DNA of 64,000 bases from the NCBI RefSeq assembly GCF_030463535.1, contig NC_132897.1, forward strand, positions 5,197,960 through 5,261,959, read 5' to 3'. The translations under genes and the position numbers were made by a program. This DNA comes from Salminus brasiliensis. Taxonomy: Eukaryota; Chordata; Actinopteri; Characiformes; Bryconidae. This document shows, piece by piece, positions 1 to 13,736 of the stretch. The notes beneath the pieces were generated by a model. It did not search any database. It was given only the letters and a program-made list of their open reading frames with translations, and was not told where the DNA came from. How positions within the stretch are numbered: the first letter of the stretch is position 1; the number at the start of each line of letters is the position of its first letter.

Positions 1-752
1 CTAGAATGTTCTTCCTCCATTCACACTGTTCTACAATTGTCATCCTCCATTCACACTGTTCTAGAATGTTCGTCCTCCATTCACACTGTTCTATAATGTT
101 CGTCCTCCATTCACACTGTTCTAGAATGTTCGTCCTCCATTCACACTGTTCTAGAATGTTCATGCATCCTCCTTTCACTCTGTTCTAGAATGTTGATCCA
201 TCCTCCTTTCACTCTGTTCTAGAATGTTGATCCATCCTCCTTTCACTCTGTTCTAGAATGTTCATCCTCCATTCACACTGTTCTAGAATGTTCGTCCTCC
301 ATACACACTGTTCTACAATTGTCATCCTCCATTCACACTGTTCTAGAATGTTCGTCCTCCATTCACACTGTTCTATAATGTTCGTCCTCCATTCACACTG
401 TTCTAGAATGTTCGTCCTCCATTCACACTGTTCTAGAATGTTCATTCTCCATTCACACTGTTCTAGAATGTTCGTCCTCCATACACAATGTTCTAGAATG
501 TTCGTCCTCCATTCACACTGTTCTAGAATGTTCATCCTCCATACACACTGTTCTAGAATGTTCATCCTCCATACACACTGTTCTAGAATGTCCATCCATC
601 CTCCTTTCACTCTGTTCTAGAATGTTCATCCTCTCACTCTGTTCTAGAATGTTCATCCTCCTTTCACTCTGTTCTAGAATGTTCATCCTCCTTTCACACT
701 GTTCCAGAATGTCCATCCTTTATTCACACTGTTCTAGAATGTCCATCCTAGT
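1..752. repeat. 30-bp minisatellite
   Basis: About 24 copies of a 30-bp unit (TTCTAGAATGTTCGTCCTCC plus ATTCACACTG), with a subset of longer units holding CATCCTCCTTTCACTCTG. The array reaches the window edge and lies in a scarf2 intron. Since 30 is a multiple of 3, several frames on both strands stay open; those frames are not genes. Confidence 0.97.
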
Positions 753-1217
753 CATGCAACGCCATAGCAACCACCGCAAAAACAGTTTAACCCTACTGAC
801 CACATGGGAACCTCCAAGCGACTGCCTGGAGGGCTGCTAATGTACTAACCAGGTGCCTGGAAGTGGGAACCACTAAAGCTGCCGTTCTTCGTATTGTCCA
901 GGAAATGCTAATTTTGCTAGTTAGGGGGTAGTTAGCGGGTTGTTGGGCAGGGATAGCACGTTCCAGATTTGTTTAGTGAAGGAATTTCTTAAATCTTATA
1001 TTCTTGTTATTCCAATTTATCAGACGGATGGGGCTTCTTGGCCATCGTTAGACTCATGTTAGTGATTAAGGCCCAGTTTCCCAAAAGCATTTCGGGATCG
1101 AGACCATTTTTTAGAGGGAGAGAGATTGCTCAGTGTGATGCTCACTCTACCATGCTATCGAGACACTCAGCCCTGCCTGTTTAACATTATTCCTTTCTCT
1201 CTTTTTTATCCTTGCAG
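753..1217 (+). other. scarf2 intron, no feature seen
   Basis: Unique-looking intron sequence between the minisatellite and the EGF exon. No additional EGF-like exon was found. Confidence 0.6.
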
Positions 1218-1321
1218 CTGCAATCTGACCTGTGAGTTCGGTCAGTTTGGGGTTAACTGCGCAGAGACGTGCCCCTGCCACGATAAAAACTGCAACCCGG
1301 TGTCTGGAGCCTGCAATTTAT
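1218..1321 (+). CDS. scarf2: scarf2 exon: EGF/laminin-like repeat
   Basis: The acceptor is TTGCAG before 1218 and the donor is GTAAGA at 1322. The first base completes a codon from the missing upstream exon and the last base (T) starts the codon finished at 3685. It reads CNLTCEFGQFGVNCAETC and continues with further cysteines, the spacing of the EGF/laminin-type repeats that make up SCARF ectodomains. It is extracellular. Confidence 0.9.
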
Positions 1322-4300
1322 GTAAGAGAAACCTTTTTGGTGTGTCTGCATCTCTTTATGTCTCTCTCCCCTACTCTCTCTCTCTCTCTCTCTCTAGACT
1401 CTTTGTTATGTCATTTGTTTTGGAGACCCACAAGAGTTCCTGGTCTGCTGAGACACACTGTGTTCCATTGCGTCAATGTCAAGCGAGCCTGTGTGCTATA
1501 GCACAAAGAGCAGGGTGGGTCATCTCCAGAAGGGTAGAACGTTCTTAGTGGGAATAGTTGTTGTGAAAGTAGAATTAGAATTAGCTTTTAGATCAGCCAT
1601 AACATTATGACCACCTGCTAATCCGAATGTTAAGTAGGTCCCCTTGTGCCACCACAACAGATCTGAGCATTCCTGGCAGGGACTCCACAAGACCTCTGAA
1701 GGTGTCCTGCTGTGGTATCTGGTACCAAGACTCACAGGTGGTTACTTTCCTGAACATCTTGAACGTTTGATAGGTACTGACCACTGCATACCAGAAAAAA
1801 AAACGGCCTGATGTTTTGGAGATGTTCTGAGCCAGTCGTCTAGACATCACAGTTTCCCCAATCCCTTGAAAGATGCCACTGTGGATAAAGATAATCAGTG
1901 GTACTAATGTTATGGCAGATAACTACGCTGGTGTATCTACGCTACCTTTGTCTTTAAGAGTGCAAAAATGGGGATGCAGGGTTCTTTGTGTGAGAGCAAG
2001 CTGAAGACCTTCTTCCCAACGCTGAAGAGAAAGCTTAATAGGCCCAAAAATGCAGTTGTTATGGGTAACATGCGTTGTTAGGAGTGTCTGTGTGTGTGTG
2101 TGTGTGTGTTGTCCTATGTAGGTCACCGTAGTAGACAGCTGGAGTTTTGACCACGGCGGCCCTGATGGTGTTTCCAGAGTGGTGTCTGATTTTTACGGCT
2201 GTGTTTTTTGGCTCCTTCCCTGTCCTGCTCGCAGTGTTAGTGCGAGCTTCTCACAGAGGAGTGAAATACTACAGGAAGAGAGAGAGCGAGAGAGAGAGAG
2301 ACAGAGATTGAGAAAGAGGGAGAAGTAAGGGTCAGCAGAGGTTTTTGGCAGTGTTGATGTCACCAGCGCAGCCCTTCCTCTGCACAGCTGTGTTGAGAGA
2401 GAACGCCTGACCCACTCTCTGACACTCCACACACTGCTGAAGCTTCTCCATCAGAACAACCACACTGTGAAAAGGAACTTTTAGGGGTTCTTCAGTTTGA
2501 AACTGTCGAGGAACCTTGAAGGAACCCTTCTCTTCTAAACACCTTTGCTTGAAGGTTCCTTAAGATCGTTCCTCTTAGGTTCCTCCACAGTTTAAAGTTG
2601 AAGAACCTCTTAATGTTCCTCAAGGATCTTCTACTTTTAACAGTGAGAACTCTCTTCTGAATAATCCGAATGTTGAGGAGGTCCCCATGTGCCATCACAA
2701 CAGATCTGAGCATTCATGGCATGCACTCTACAAGACCTCTGAAGGTGTCCTGCTGTGGTATCTGGCACCAAGACTAACGTTAGCAGCAGATCCTTCAAGT
2801 CCTGTAAGTTGTGTAAGGAGGTGGAGCCTCCAGGTGATCATCAGTGAGCCTTAGGTGCTGCTGCCCATGACCCTGCTGCTGGTTCACAGGTGGTTTCTTT
2901 CCTGAACCCCACTTCCTTGTTTCTACACCCATTCTCCACTATAACAGCTCCATGTTACCATGTAGGAGAACTAGGTAGTCCATCTGTTTCTCTGCATACT
3001 TTGTCCTTGTCCCAACTCCCCCAACTCATCCCAAAAGTTCTGGATGGAGCACCATCATTCCAGAGAACACATAAGTTCCTCGAACTTGGCTGGAGAACCA
3101 AGTTAAACATCTTTCTAATGAAACATGCAGTTGATCCGTGTTCGTTAACCACTCAGAAAAGTAAACAATATATAGTACACAATATGGACAAAAGTATTGG
3201 GACACTTACGCTCATTCATTGTTTCTTCAGAAAAAAATCCTGCTTTTGTTGGAGTAACCGCCTCTACTGTCCATGGAGGAAGGCTTTCTACTAGATTTTG
3301 GAGGAGCAGTGCTGTGAGGATTTGATTGCATTCATTGACAAGAGAGTTCCACAGCTCAATGCTGACATGGTATCAATAGGCTGATAGTTATCTGCTCCAG
3401 TCCTATTCTATTGGCAGTACTTTCCTCTGCAGGGACTTACAGCCGCTGAATGCACCCGTTAGAAGGAGTGTCCACAAATATTTGGACATATAGTCCAAAT
3501 ATACCTTCTGACCTAACTACTGGCCGACCGACCAAGCGACCTATGTGTGTGTATACAGAGAGGTACAATGGGGGTAAATCGAGAGTACCGATGATGCTGA
3601 AACTGCAGCTGCTGACAGTCGCTGTAGCCTAGTTGGACTCTGTGTAGGTGTCTGAAGCTTTACTCTTCCCTCATGCTTCCTCAGATCCGAACCAGCGGAT
3701 GGGTGTGATAGCTGCTGGGACGCTGGTGTCGTTTCTGCTGCTCATCCTGCTCTCTCTGCTCTGCTGCTGTTTCCTCTGCAGCAACAAAAACCGCAATAGG
3801 TGAGTCAGCAAAGGTCAAACCTGCCTCCCCGACACACCCAATACCAGGACATCCAAGTCTCATACTGTTAGTATAAGCCAAATGTACCCGTTTTGAGGTC
3901 AGTTCTCAGCCCTGCTGATTGAGTTATAGGAGTGTAACACTCGGTTGCACCTGTTGCACTCAATTGTACAGAAATCTGGCTGCTGCAGACCAGTGCAGTG
4001 GACATCAGTTATGTGTGGTCACTTTTCCTTTAGACTATTAGGTTAAGCTACACTGTTCAAATCAGCAAACCCGTTTGAACCGCCAGCAATATGCAGAAAT
4101 AGGGGCAAAGGACTAAAACTAACAGAGTTCAGTGAAATAAAAGTTGTGTTTAGGTTTAAGATTAGGGTTAGAGTTAGGCTTGAGGCTAAAGTTAGGATTA
4201 GGTTTAGAATTAGGTTTAACCCTTGTTTAAAGTTAGGGTTGGGGTTAGGTTGCGTCGAAAGGTTAGGTTTAAGTCTTAGATTAAAAATAAGATTATGGTT

Positions 4301-7300
4301 AGTTTTTGGATTAAACATAAGGTTAGGATTAGGTTTAAGTTTTGAGTTGAAGTTAAGGTTAGAATTAAGGTTAGGTTTTGGATTAGGTATAAGATTAGGA
4401 TTAGGTTTACATTTTGGGTTGAAATTAAGGTTGGGATTAGGGTTAGGTTTTGGATTAGATATAAGATTAGGTTTAGGTTTGGGATTAAATTAATATTAGG
4501 ATTAGGTTTACATTTTGGGTCGAAGTTAAGGCTGGGATTAGGGTTAGGTTTTGGATTAGATACAAAATTAGGATTAGGTTTACATTTTGGGTTGAAGTTA
4601 AGGTTAGGATTAGGGTTGGGTTTGGGATTAAATAATATTAGGATTAGGTTTAGGTTTTGGATTCAATATAAGGCTAGGATTAAGTTTATGTTTTGGGTTG
4701 ACATTTAGGCTGGGATTAGGGTTAGGTTTGGGATTAAATATAATATTAGGATTAGGTTTAGAGTTTAGGATTAGGGTTCTTTGAGCCATGCAATAGAGGA
4801 ATCACTTTTGGTCCCATGTAATATCGATGTGAGAGTGTGAAGAAACTTCTGAAGGTCTAAAGAACCTTCCTTTGATGTAAAGCTTCTTTACCAATTAAAC
4901 GTTCTTCACTCTCACACAGCTCTATTACAAACATGGTTCTTTATAGAAGCAAAAGTGGTTCTATGTTTCTACAGTTAGCCCCATTTATTGTGTTAGTTTG
5001 AGCAATTCCATCCCATAAATGAAATTCCCCTCCACGGCCACTCTAAGGAAGTAGAGTTAAGAGTTTATAGCTCTCAGCCCTTTGCACTCAGATCCAGAAC
5101 AAATGTTGGCCTGAGTATGGATTTGCTCTTTGATCTAATCTCCTCCTCCCACTTCTAGTCCAGACCAGGACAGCTCCACTAACAGTAAGAAGGCCAAGAG
5201 AATTCTGTGTGGACGATTTAGCCGAATCAGCACCAAGCTGCCCAGAATCCCCCTCCGGAGGCAGAAGCTGCCCAAAGTTGTAGGTATGTCAACATTTTTG
5301 AGCTTACAACACAGCATCGCTCAACCGGACATGCATCAATAAGATGATGGATGTTGCTCTTCGGTGTTCAGAGGTCATGACGGAGTTTTTCCTCCTACAC
5401 TGTTTTAAGGATTTTTCACATTAAAACTGTGGAGGAACCTCTTATGGTGCTTTGAGGAACCTTCAAGAAAAGGTTTTTAGATGAAAAGATTCACAGTTTC
5501 TAACCGAAGAACCTCCAAGAGTTTCTCAAGGGTCTTATACTTTTAAGAGCGTACCATCGTCTTTGATAACAGATCTTCCTCTAGTTTCTTTCTTCATTGG
5601 TTGTTTGTAGTTGTCAATTCAGATCTGCACCACTCAGACTCAAGACTTAACGCAGTATCAAGTTCCAGAGACTTAAGACTCGACTCAGACTTACACAGAC
5701 TCAAGACTTGACACAGACTCTCGTCCCAGAGACTAGAGACTTGATTCTGGCTCACAAACCAAAGAACCAAACCGTGATTCTGGCTCACGTCCCAGTGAAT
5801 CAGACCTTGATTCTGGTTCACAAACCAGAGAATCTAGACTTGATTCTGGCTCACAAACCAAAGAACCAAACCGTGATTCTGGCTCACGTCCCAGTGAATC
5901 AGACCTTGATTCTGGTTCACAAACCAGAGAATCTAGACTTGATTCTGAGTCACAAACCAAAGAATCAAACCTTGATTCTGGCTCACATCCCAGTGAATCT
6001 AACCTTGATTCTGGCTCATGTCCCAGAGACTCGAGCCTTGATTCTGGTTCACAAACCAGAAACTCGAGACTTGATTCTGGTTCACAAACCACTGAATCGA
6101 GACTTGATTCTGGCTCACAAACCAGAGACTAGAGACTTGATTCTGGTTCACAAATCAAAGAATCAAGACTTGATTCTGACTCACAAACCAAAGAATCAAG
6201 CCTTGATTCTGAATCACAAACCAGAGACTAGAGACTTGATTCTGGTTCACAAATCAAAGAATCAAGACTTGATTCTGACTCACAAACCAAAGAATCGAGC
6301 CTTGATTCTGACTCACAAACCAAAGACATGAGACTTGAATCTGGCTCACGTCCCAGTGACTCATGACTTTATTCTGGTTCACAAACCAGAGACTCGAGAC
6401 TTGAATCTGGCTCACGTCCCAGTGACTCATGACTTTATTCTGGTTCACAAACCAGAGACCCGAGACATGACTTGGACTCCATATCCCAGAGTTTAAAGAT
6501 TCTGACTCAGACTTGCTCCTCGCAACCTCAAGACTTGAGACTCAAAGACTCAAAAACCAAAGACTCAAGACTTGGCTCTGACTCATCCTCAGAGAACAAG
6601 ACTCAACCCCCCACAGAAATCAGACTGAACTCAGACTCACACTCCAGAGGCTTAAGACATGACTCATGCTCCAGAAAGTTGAGTCCTGACTCGGACTGTC
6701 ACACAACTCAGACCTCCTGACGTTCCAAAGACTCAAAACTCGATTCCGACTCCCACTCCCGAGACTTAAGACTCCACTCAGTCTTGCACTCCCAAGACTC
6801 GAAACTCAACTTTTATCTCAGGGATTCGAAACTTAACTCTGACTCACACTCCCGAGACTGAAGACTCAGCTCTTGTAGAAACTTGTGACCTGACTCAGAC
6901 TCGTATGAAGTCGTGCAGCTAGTGAACAGTGCACTGTGATATCTTCTGCCATTCAAGTCACTCATAGCGGAGAGTGTGATCGATGTAGTGCCACTCGTCT
7001 CTCTGGTACTGAGCACATCACGCTACCTTAGTGCTCCTCTGTCTTGGTTTGATCCGAGCCCAGCCGAAAAGTGCTGTAGTTGGGCTGAAAGTGAACCGCC
7101 GCTACCCAATCGGGGTCTCATTGGTTCCATTTGAATGGAATGCTCTGCCAGTATTGCTCTTGGCTCCTAGCAGAGCCATGTGTCTGTATTATTCTGAACC
7201 CAAACTGCCATGTTTTTTTCCCTCTGGTTTCTACTCTCATTTCCCTATTTCTTATTAAAGCTCCCGTGGTGGAGAGGCTGGTGCAGTGCTCAGTCCTTAA

Positions 7301-9691
7301 TCAAAGACTTCTCTGTTTTTGCCAGGATGGAACCCCTGTGCAGTGTTCTTGCGGTCAGCGGTGCGAGATTGGCCGGCATACCGTTAGGAGGTGCTTTTTG
7401 GGAGAATATGAAAGCGGTCACACAAATATATCATACTCATGTAGTGCAGCTGATCAATGCTATGCTCCTACTGTAAATTATTGCATTGTGGGGTCATAAG
7501 AAGGGGGGAATCATGCTCTATATGTTGCGCCTGCCTCTAATTCTGCAAATTATCGGTTAAATCGGCTGACTGCACATGGTAAGGCTTGTTAGAATGAGCC
7601 TTTGTGAACATTCATTGTCTGAAAGTCTTTTTTTTAATTGGTTTCCTGCATCTACCCTACAGCACAAAAACAGTGTTTTCAGGTCTGGAGTCGGTAAACA
7701 CTTGCAGTGCATCTATATTAGCATGGACAAGGACTTGGATACTGGTATAATAATGGTTACCACACCACGAAACAGCAACACGGGTCGTCAGTTCACAATA
7801 ATATCAGAAGCTGGACGGATAAACTCGCTTCCTCAATACACAGAGTTGAGGAGTCTAAAAAAGTCTGGAAAACCCCAAGCTATGACATTTGTGCACAACT
7901 CATACTGCATATCTATCATGAGGTAATTTCCTTTGTCTGGCTGGTTATGCTTATTCCCTAGTGCAGGACATTATCATAAAATAAGGCTCAGCTGTGGCTA
8001 GTTGTGGCCTGCAGATAAGTCATAAGTCGGGGACTGGGTACTAAGCCTAGACTTGCCCCAGTCCAGGACATTCCCTAGTCCAGGACATTATCATAAAATA
8101 AGGCTCAGCTTTGATTACTGATGTTTAAACCGCATGAGCCGCCTCATTAAAGCTCACAGATACGCTCGCTTGTGGCCTTCAGACAAGTCACGAGTCAGGG
8201 ACTGGTTACTAAGACTAGACTTGCCCCAGTCCAGTACATTCCCTAGTCCAGGACATTATCATAAAATAAGTCTCAGCTGTGGTTAGTTGTGGCCTGCAGG
8301 CAGGGAGCCAGGGACTGGTTACTAACACTAGACTTGCCCTAGTCCAGGACATTCCTTAGTCTAGGACATTATCATAAAATAAGGCTCAGCTGTGCTTAGT
8401 TGTGGCTAGAGGGCAAATCACAAGTCGGGGACTGGGTACTAAGATTAGATTTGTCCCAGTCCAGAACATTATCATAAAATAAGGCTCAGCTGTGCTTAGC
8501 GATGTTTAAACTGCATGAACCGCCTCATTGAAGCTCACAGATACGCTCGCTCATGGCCTGCAGACAAGTCACGAGTCGGGGACTGAGTACTACGACTAGA
8601 CTTGCCCCAGTCCAGGACAATCCTTAGTCCAGGACATTATCACAAAATAAGGCTCAGCTGTGCTTAGCGATGTTTAAACTGCATGAACCGCCTCATTGAA
8701 GCTCACAGATTCGCTTGCTCAAGGCCTGCAGACAAGTCACGGGTCGGGGACTGGTTACTAAGCCTAGACTTGCCCCAGGCCATTCGGTCCCTATGAGAGA
8801 CATGTGCTTCCTCGCCAATTTGCTGCATTATAGAAGTCAAAGAGTAGTCTTCATGGGGCCTGTGTGTTTAAAAAACTCACTGAAACAATAATATCTTTGT
8901 CGGCTTGGGTGAGGATGAGCTCCAGAACATTTCAATGAAACCCCTCAAGCTGCAAAAACGAAGGGAAAAAAAACTAAAACAAATAAGGAGCCGAAAGCAA
9001 TAAAAGATGGCATTTTTTTGGAAGCGTGGCGCCATTTTCCGGAGCGAGGAGTCTCAGCGTCAGCGTTTCAGCTGGCAAATCAAAGTGGAGCGAAACTAAA
9101 TAATGTTCGGCCAAATTCAAGACGCAAAGCCATGTTTATTTTATCAGCCAAAGCAGAACAAAACCATGTGCAGGCCGGGGTTGTATATGAACCCAACCAA
9201 AAGCACCACACATATACAAGATGGCCTAGATTAAGCTTCTTTCTGTCCGGCCTTTCTTTCGTCCAACCCCTGTGGCTCTGCTATCCTCATTGGCCACGAT
9301 CCCTCCCTCTTTTTTTTTTTTTTCTTTCCTTCACTTCTTTTTGTAACCCTATCCTCACAGGCGCTCCAGTAGCCCGAGCATTCCAGGGGAGGTGGGGGTT
9401 GGGGCGCCCCGAAACAGGAAGTGACCAAATTTACCTCAGTCACTTTCAGAGCTGTGGTTTACCCAGAGTTAGCCTGGATCTAACTGAGCACACATGGCGA
9501 TTTGGCACAGAGCTTTGCGTAGCAAACAGGGCTATGGCCTGCCTGTATTTTATGACTTTGACTGACTACTGATTACTAGGCTAGTAGGTATGCTAATATA
9601 CAATATATGTCCAAATGTTTGTGGACACCACTTTTAATGAATGCATTTGGCTACTTTAAGTTGCACCCAGCGCTGACACAAATGTGCAAAT

Positions 9692-9725
<34 letters not shown>

Positions 9726-12700
9726 CTTGTCTAGTCCCTGTAAAGAAGTACTGCCAATAGATCTGGAACATGAACCTATTGGCACCATGCTGCCTAATGC
9801 CAGACATGGCCTAGAGGGGTATAACATTCCTCCTAGAGGGGTTTTATTTAGGCATGGAGTCATTTGTATTGGACACTGGATCATTTACTGTAGATATGGG
9901 AGCCTATAGGTGACCCATACTTCAATTCTTCACCCTCAAATTAACAGCAGCAACTGAATAATTTAGGTACTATAGGTACTAAGGTACTAAAATAGAGGCA
10001 ATAAAGGTAATTTTAGGTGCTAAATTATTTAAAGTAGATACTAATTCATTTTTGTAATTAACATTGTATCATTTATTGAAAATAGTGAATAATCTGCATC
10101 ATTTGGGGTAGACACTGAATAAATCATACTAGTTACTGTGACATTTAATGTACATAAGGAATATTTTCTAGTATATTTTGAGTTTCAGTAGACACTGAAT
10201 CATAGTGATATTTTACAGTCCCTGTAAATAAGTACTGCCAATAGAATAGGACTCTCTGGAGCAGATAGTAAACATGAACCTATTGGCACCATGATGCCTA
10301 ATGCCAGACGTGGCCTAGAGGGGTATAAAGTTCCCCCAGCAGCATTGAGCTGTGGAGCAGTGGAACTACTACTATGTTCTCTGGAATGATGGTGGTGCTC
10401 CATCAAGTAGTTTTGGAGGTGATGAGGTGGTATCAAGTCCTCTCAGTGTGATGTGCTGTTAGCAAGCTGAAGAAATATGCTAGTATATCCTGTAGGGCTA
10501 CTGGGAGCCGTAAACCAGCCACTACAAGAAAAGTATTTTGTCCGCAAGTCCTTTGGAAAAAGGCAAATCAGTGTGTTTTATTCTGAAATTCAATAATAAC
10601 AGGGGGGTAAATAGTAACGAAGTCACAGACATACTATTTATACATCAAATAACTGCCTAAAATGCTCAGTCGATGCATTGGTGGCAGCGGTTCCACACCT
10701 GGGTTCGCTAAGCTGCAACTGTTGGGCCCCTGACTAAGGCCCTTCACCCACTCTGCTTCCTGGGTGCCGCAGCAAAGACTGCCCACTGCTCCGGGCATGT
10801 GGGCTCACTGGTGTGTATGTGTGTGTCCACTGCACGGATGGGTTAAAGGCAGAGGTCAAATTCCATCTGTGTCCAACACAAATGGGGATTGTGGTTGTCT
10901 TTGTCTAGTCCAGTTTGTTTTTAAAGGAAGTGGATGGTAAAAGCTGGACTTCAGCTAGCATTAGTTTTTAGCCACAGATACCCTCTCGCCTGTGTGATGG
11001 TGTTTTGTTCTGGGCAGATCTTTTTTGTAGTTTTAGGAGGGCTTTGATTAACGAAGGACGACAAAATGCGAACTCTCACTATAGTCGGTCATTATGTCCA
11101 ACATCAGGTCTAAACCTCTTGAAATTTGGGGTTTTCCAGAGACTAGACCTGGCTTAAACCTGCCTGTGTATTTTCTCACGCTTCTACCCCGAAGGTAGTG
11201 GTCAGCTGGGCCCACCTGCTGCTTCGGCTCCACGCAGCTGTGCAGGTCAGTACAGCTGGGATGCGCCAGGAATGCGCATTTGTCCCGACAGCCGTAACAG
11301 AGTATGGGTTTGTAGTGGCGTCAAAGCCAGTGTGGGCTGTCTCGCCACTCTGTGTCAGTGACCAGGGCCGAGCAGTTGTCAGCCTTTCGCTAACCCCAAA
11401 AGAACAAAGCCCCCAGTCTGCTGGCGCTTAGTTCTCACATGCATGTCGTGCCAGTTTACGGTGTGGCATTCCTACAATTTAGCGTGGTTATCTAACTGCT
11501 AACTGTGTCTGTGTCAATGTAAGCGAGGAAGAGGACAAGAGATGGCTGAGCTAATGTAGGAAAAAAAAATTGGAACCTGTACTAAGCTGCTATATTTGAA
11601 CAAAAGTATTGGGACACCTGCTCATTCACCATTTCTTCCCAAATCAAGGCTATTAAAAAAGAGCTTATCCTGCTTTTGTTGGAGTAACTGTCTCTACTGT
11701 CCAGGGAATAAAGCTAGATTTCTGTAGCATTGCTGTGAGGATTTGATTGATTGCATCAGTGATCCATCATTCCAGAGAACACAGATCCACTGCTCCACAG
11801 CTCGATTCTGGGGAGCTTTATACTGCTCTGGGCTTTACGCATGGTGCTAATGTGATGTTTATCTGTTCCAAAGAGTCCTAATCTATTGGCAGTACTTCTC
11901 TACAGGGACTAGACAAGCTGTGCAATGCAAGCAATAAAATGTACAGGTTAGAAAATCTCCATTGAAAATAAAAGGTTGGCAGTTATACTTGGACTCCAGT
12001 CTGTTTGCAAGCAGCACTGTGCTTTAGCTGTAGTACATGGGTTCCTAACGCTAATGGAGGAGCCTCTCTGAGAAGTCCTGTGACTCCTCAGATATGAAGA
12101 GAGCTTCCTTGGAAAGTTTAGATAAAAAGCCAAATAGCTCGCACCACGTGTCAGGGAGTTGTAAACAGGCCAGGGCTGTGTGGTTAGCGCCTACTCCAGC
12201 CCTTGCTGGCCAAAAGCAGATGTGAAGGATAAACCGCAGGCATCCCACAGCTGTCCCTCTTCTCTAGGTCAGCAGAAAACAGTATCGGCCAGTCCTGGCC
12301 TTAAAAAAACACAGTGACCTACATTAGTAGGTCTGGAGGCCCGCTCTAAACAAAGGCTCTCCCTGACAAAGGAAGCTGGCTAATCGCATCTGAAGCTCAC
12401 TAGGAGTTAGCATATCTTGGCTTATCTGTCCGTGTGTAATTAGATAGCGTTTTATTAGCCAATAAGCTGGAGGTTCAAACGAGATGACCTGGCTTGCCAG
12501 ATGTTTAAACTATTTGAGTGAGGAAACCACTTTTCTACCACTTATGCTACGGTTCTGATATAACTCCACTATGTGTCTAAATGTTTCTGGACACCGCTTC
12601 TAATGAACGCATACTTGTCTAGCCCTTGTGGACCAGTACTGCCAATAGATTAGGACTCTCTGGAGCAGATAAACATGAACCTATTGGCACCATGTTGCCT

Positions 12701-13705
12701 AATGCCAGGCGTGGGCCAGAGAAACTTCCAGTGTTCCCTGGAGTGATGTTACTTGGGGAATTGGGGATTAGTTGGGGTGGTGATCATCAACCATCTTGGC
12801 CTTACTAATGCTCTTGTCATTGTCATTGTCATCTAGTAGAAAGACAGTTACTCGGGAGAACCTCTTTTTAATACCCTTGCTTTCAAAAGAAACAATGAAT
12901 GGGCAGGTGTCCCAATACTTTTGTCCATAGAGTATAATTGTATTTACATTTATGGCATTTGGCTGTCGCTCCAGTTTAAACGCCATTACACAGGAAGGTA
13001 GGTGAGGGACTCTTGGTGTGTACTTTCCCAGCCAGGGATTTGAACCCCACACTGCCTCAGGCAGTTGGTCTAGTGTGTCCCACTACACTACACCACACCA
13101 CCCCACATCAGCTGCTACTCCTTATTAGATATAAGCTAAAGTACTACATTGGATCCAGGTCCAGGCTGGATATGCAGCTTTCCTAAGCACCTACGACTTC
13201 ATGGACTTCATGGTCTTTCTATGTCCTGTGTGGGCTGTAGGCCCTTTTGTTTCATTAAGAATTATAAAAGAGCCTTTGTCTCCAGAAGAACTCAAGGAAT
13301 TCTCCTGAGTCTGCTTGTTCTGACCCCTGTGTTTGTTTGGCTTGTTTGTTTTTTCCCCTCTTTTCAAAACGTCCAGTAGCCCACCACGACCCCGAGAACA
13401 CCTTCAACTGCAGCTTCATCGAGCCCCCGTCAGTCGCCGAGCAACCGACCCCGTCCTGGTCCTCCCAGGAGTCCTTCTCCTCTTTCGAGACGAGCGAAGA
13501 CGGCCCTGTTTACTGCGTGCCCCACGAAGGTGAGTCACTGTGGAAAGCAGCACAGATAAGCCATCTGTTTGGCCGACGGGGAGCAGCAATTGGGGAGTTG
13601 AGGAGTCTCTGAACAATTTTTGTGCTGACCCAGTTTGATGGAGAGTGACTGACTGTGGAGAAAGATTCGCTGGAATGGTAATGCCAGGCTTTTAGGCGTG
13701 TGGGC

Positions 13706-13736
<31 letters not shown>

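Noticed and set aside
209..610. 133-codon minus-strand frame
   Set aside because: Shadow of the 30-bp minisatellite.
1..752. CRISPR-like array
   Set aside because: The 30-bp units are contiguous with no unique spacers, and the genome is vertebrate.
5708..6331. 207-codon open frame of 11-residue repeats
   Set aside because: Product of a 33-bp tandem array in a scarf2 intron, with no splice or start support.
7576..7926. 116-codon frame
   Set aside because: Unmatched to any family I know; lies in an intron next to satellite repeats.
9018..9572. 184-codon frame in scarf2 intron
   Set aside because: No recognisable domain, a poly-T tract inside, and no splice context.
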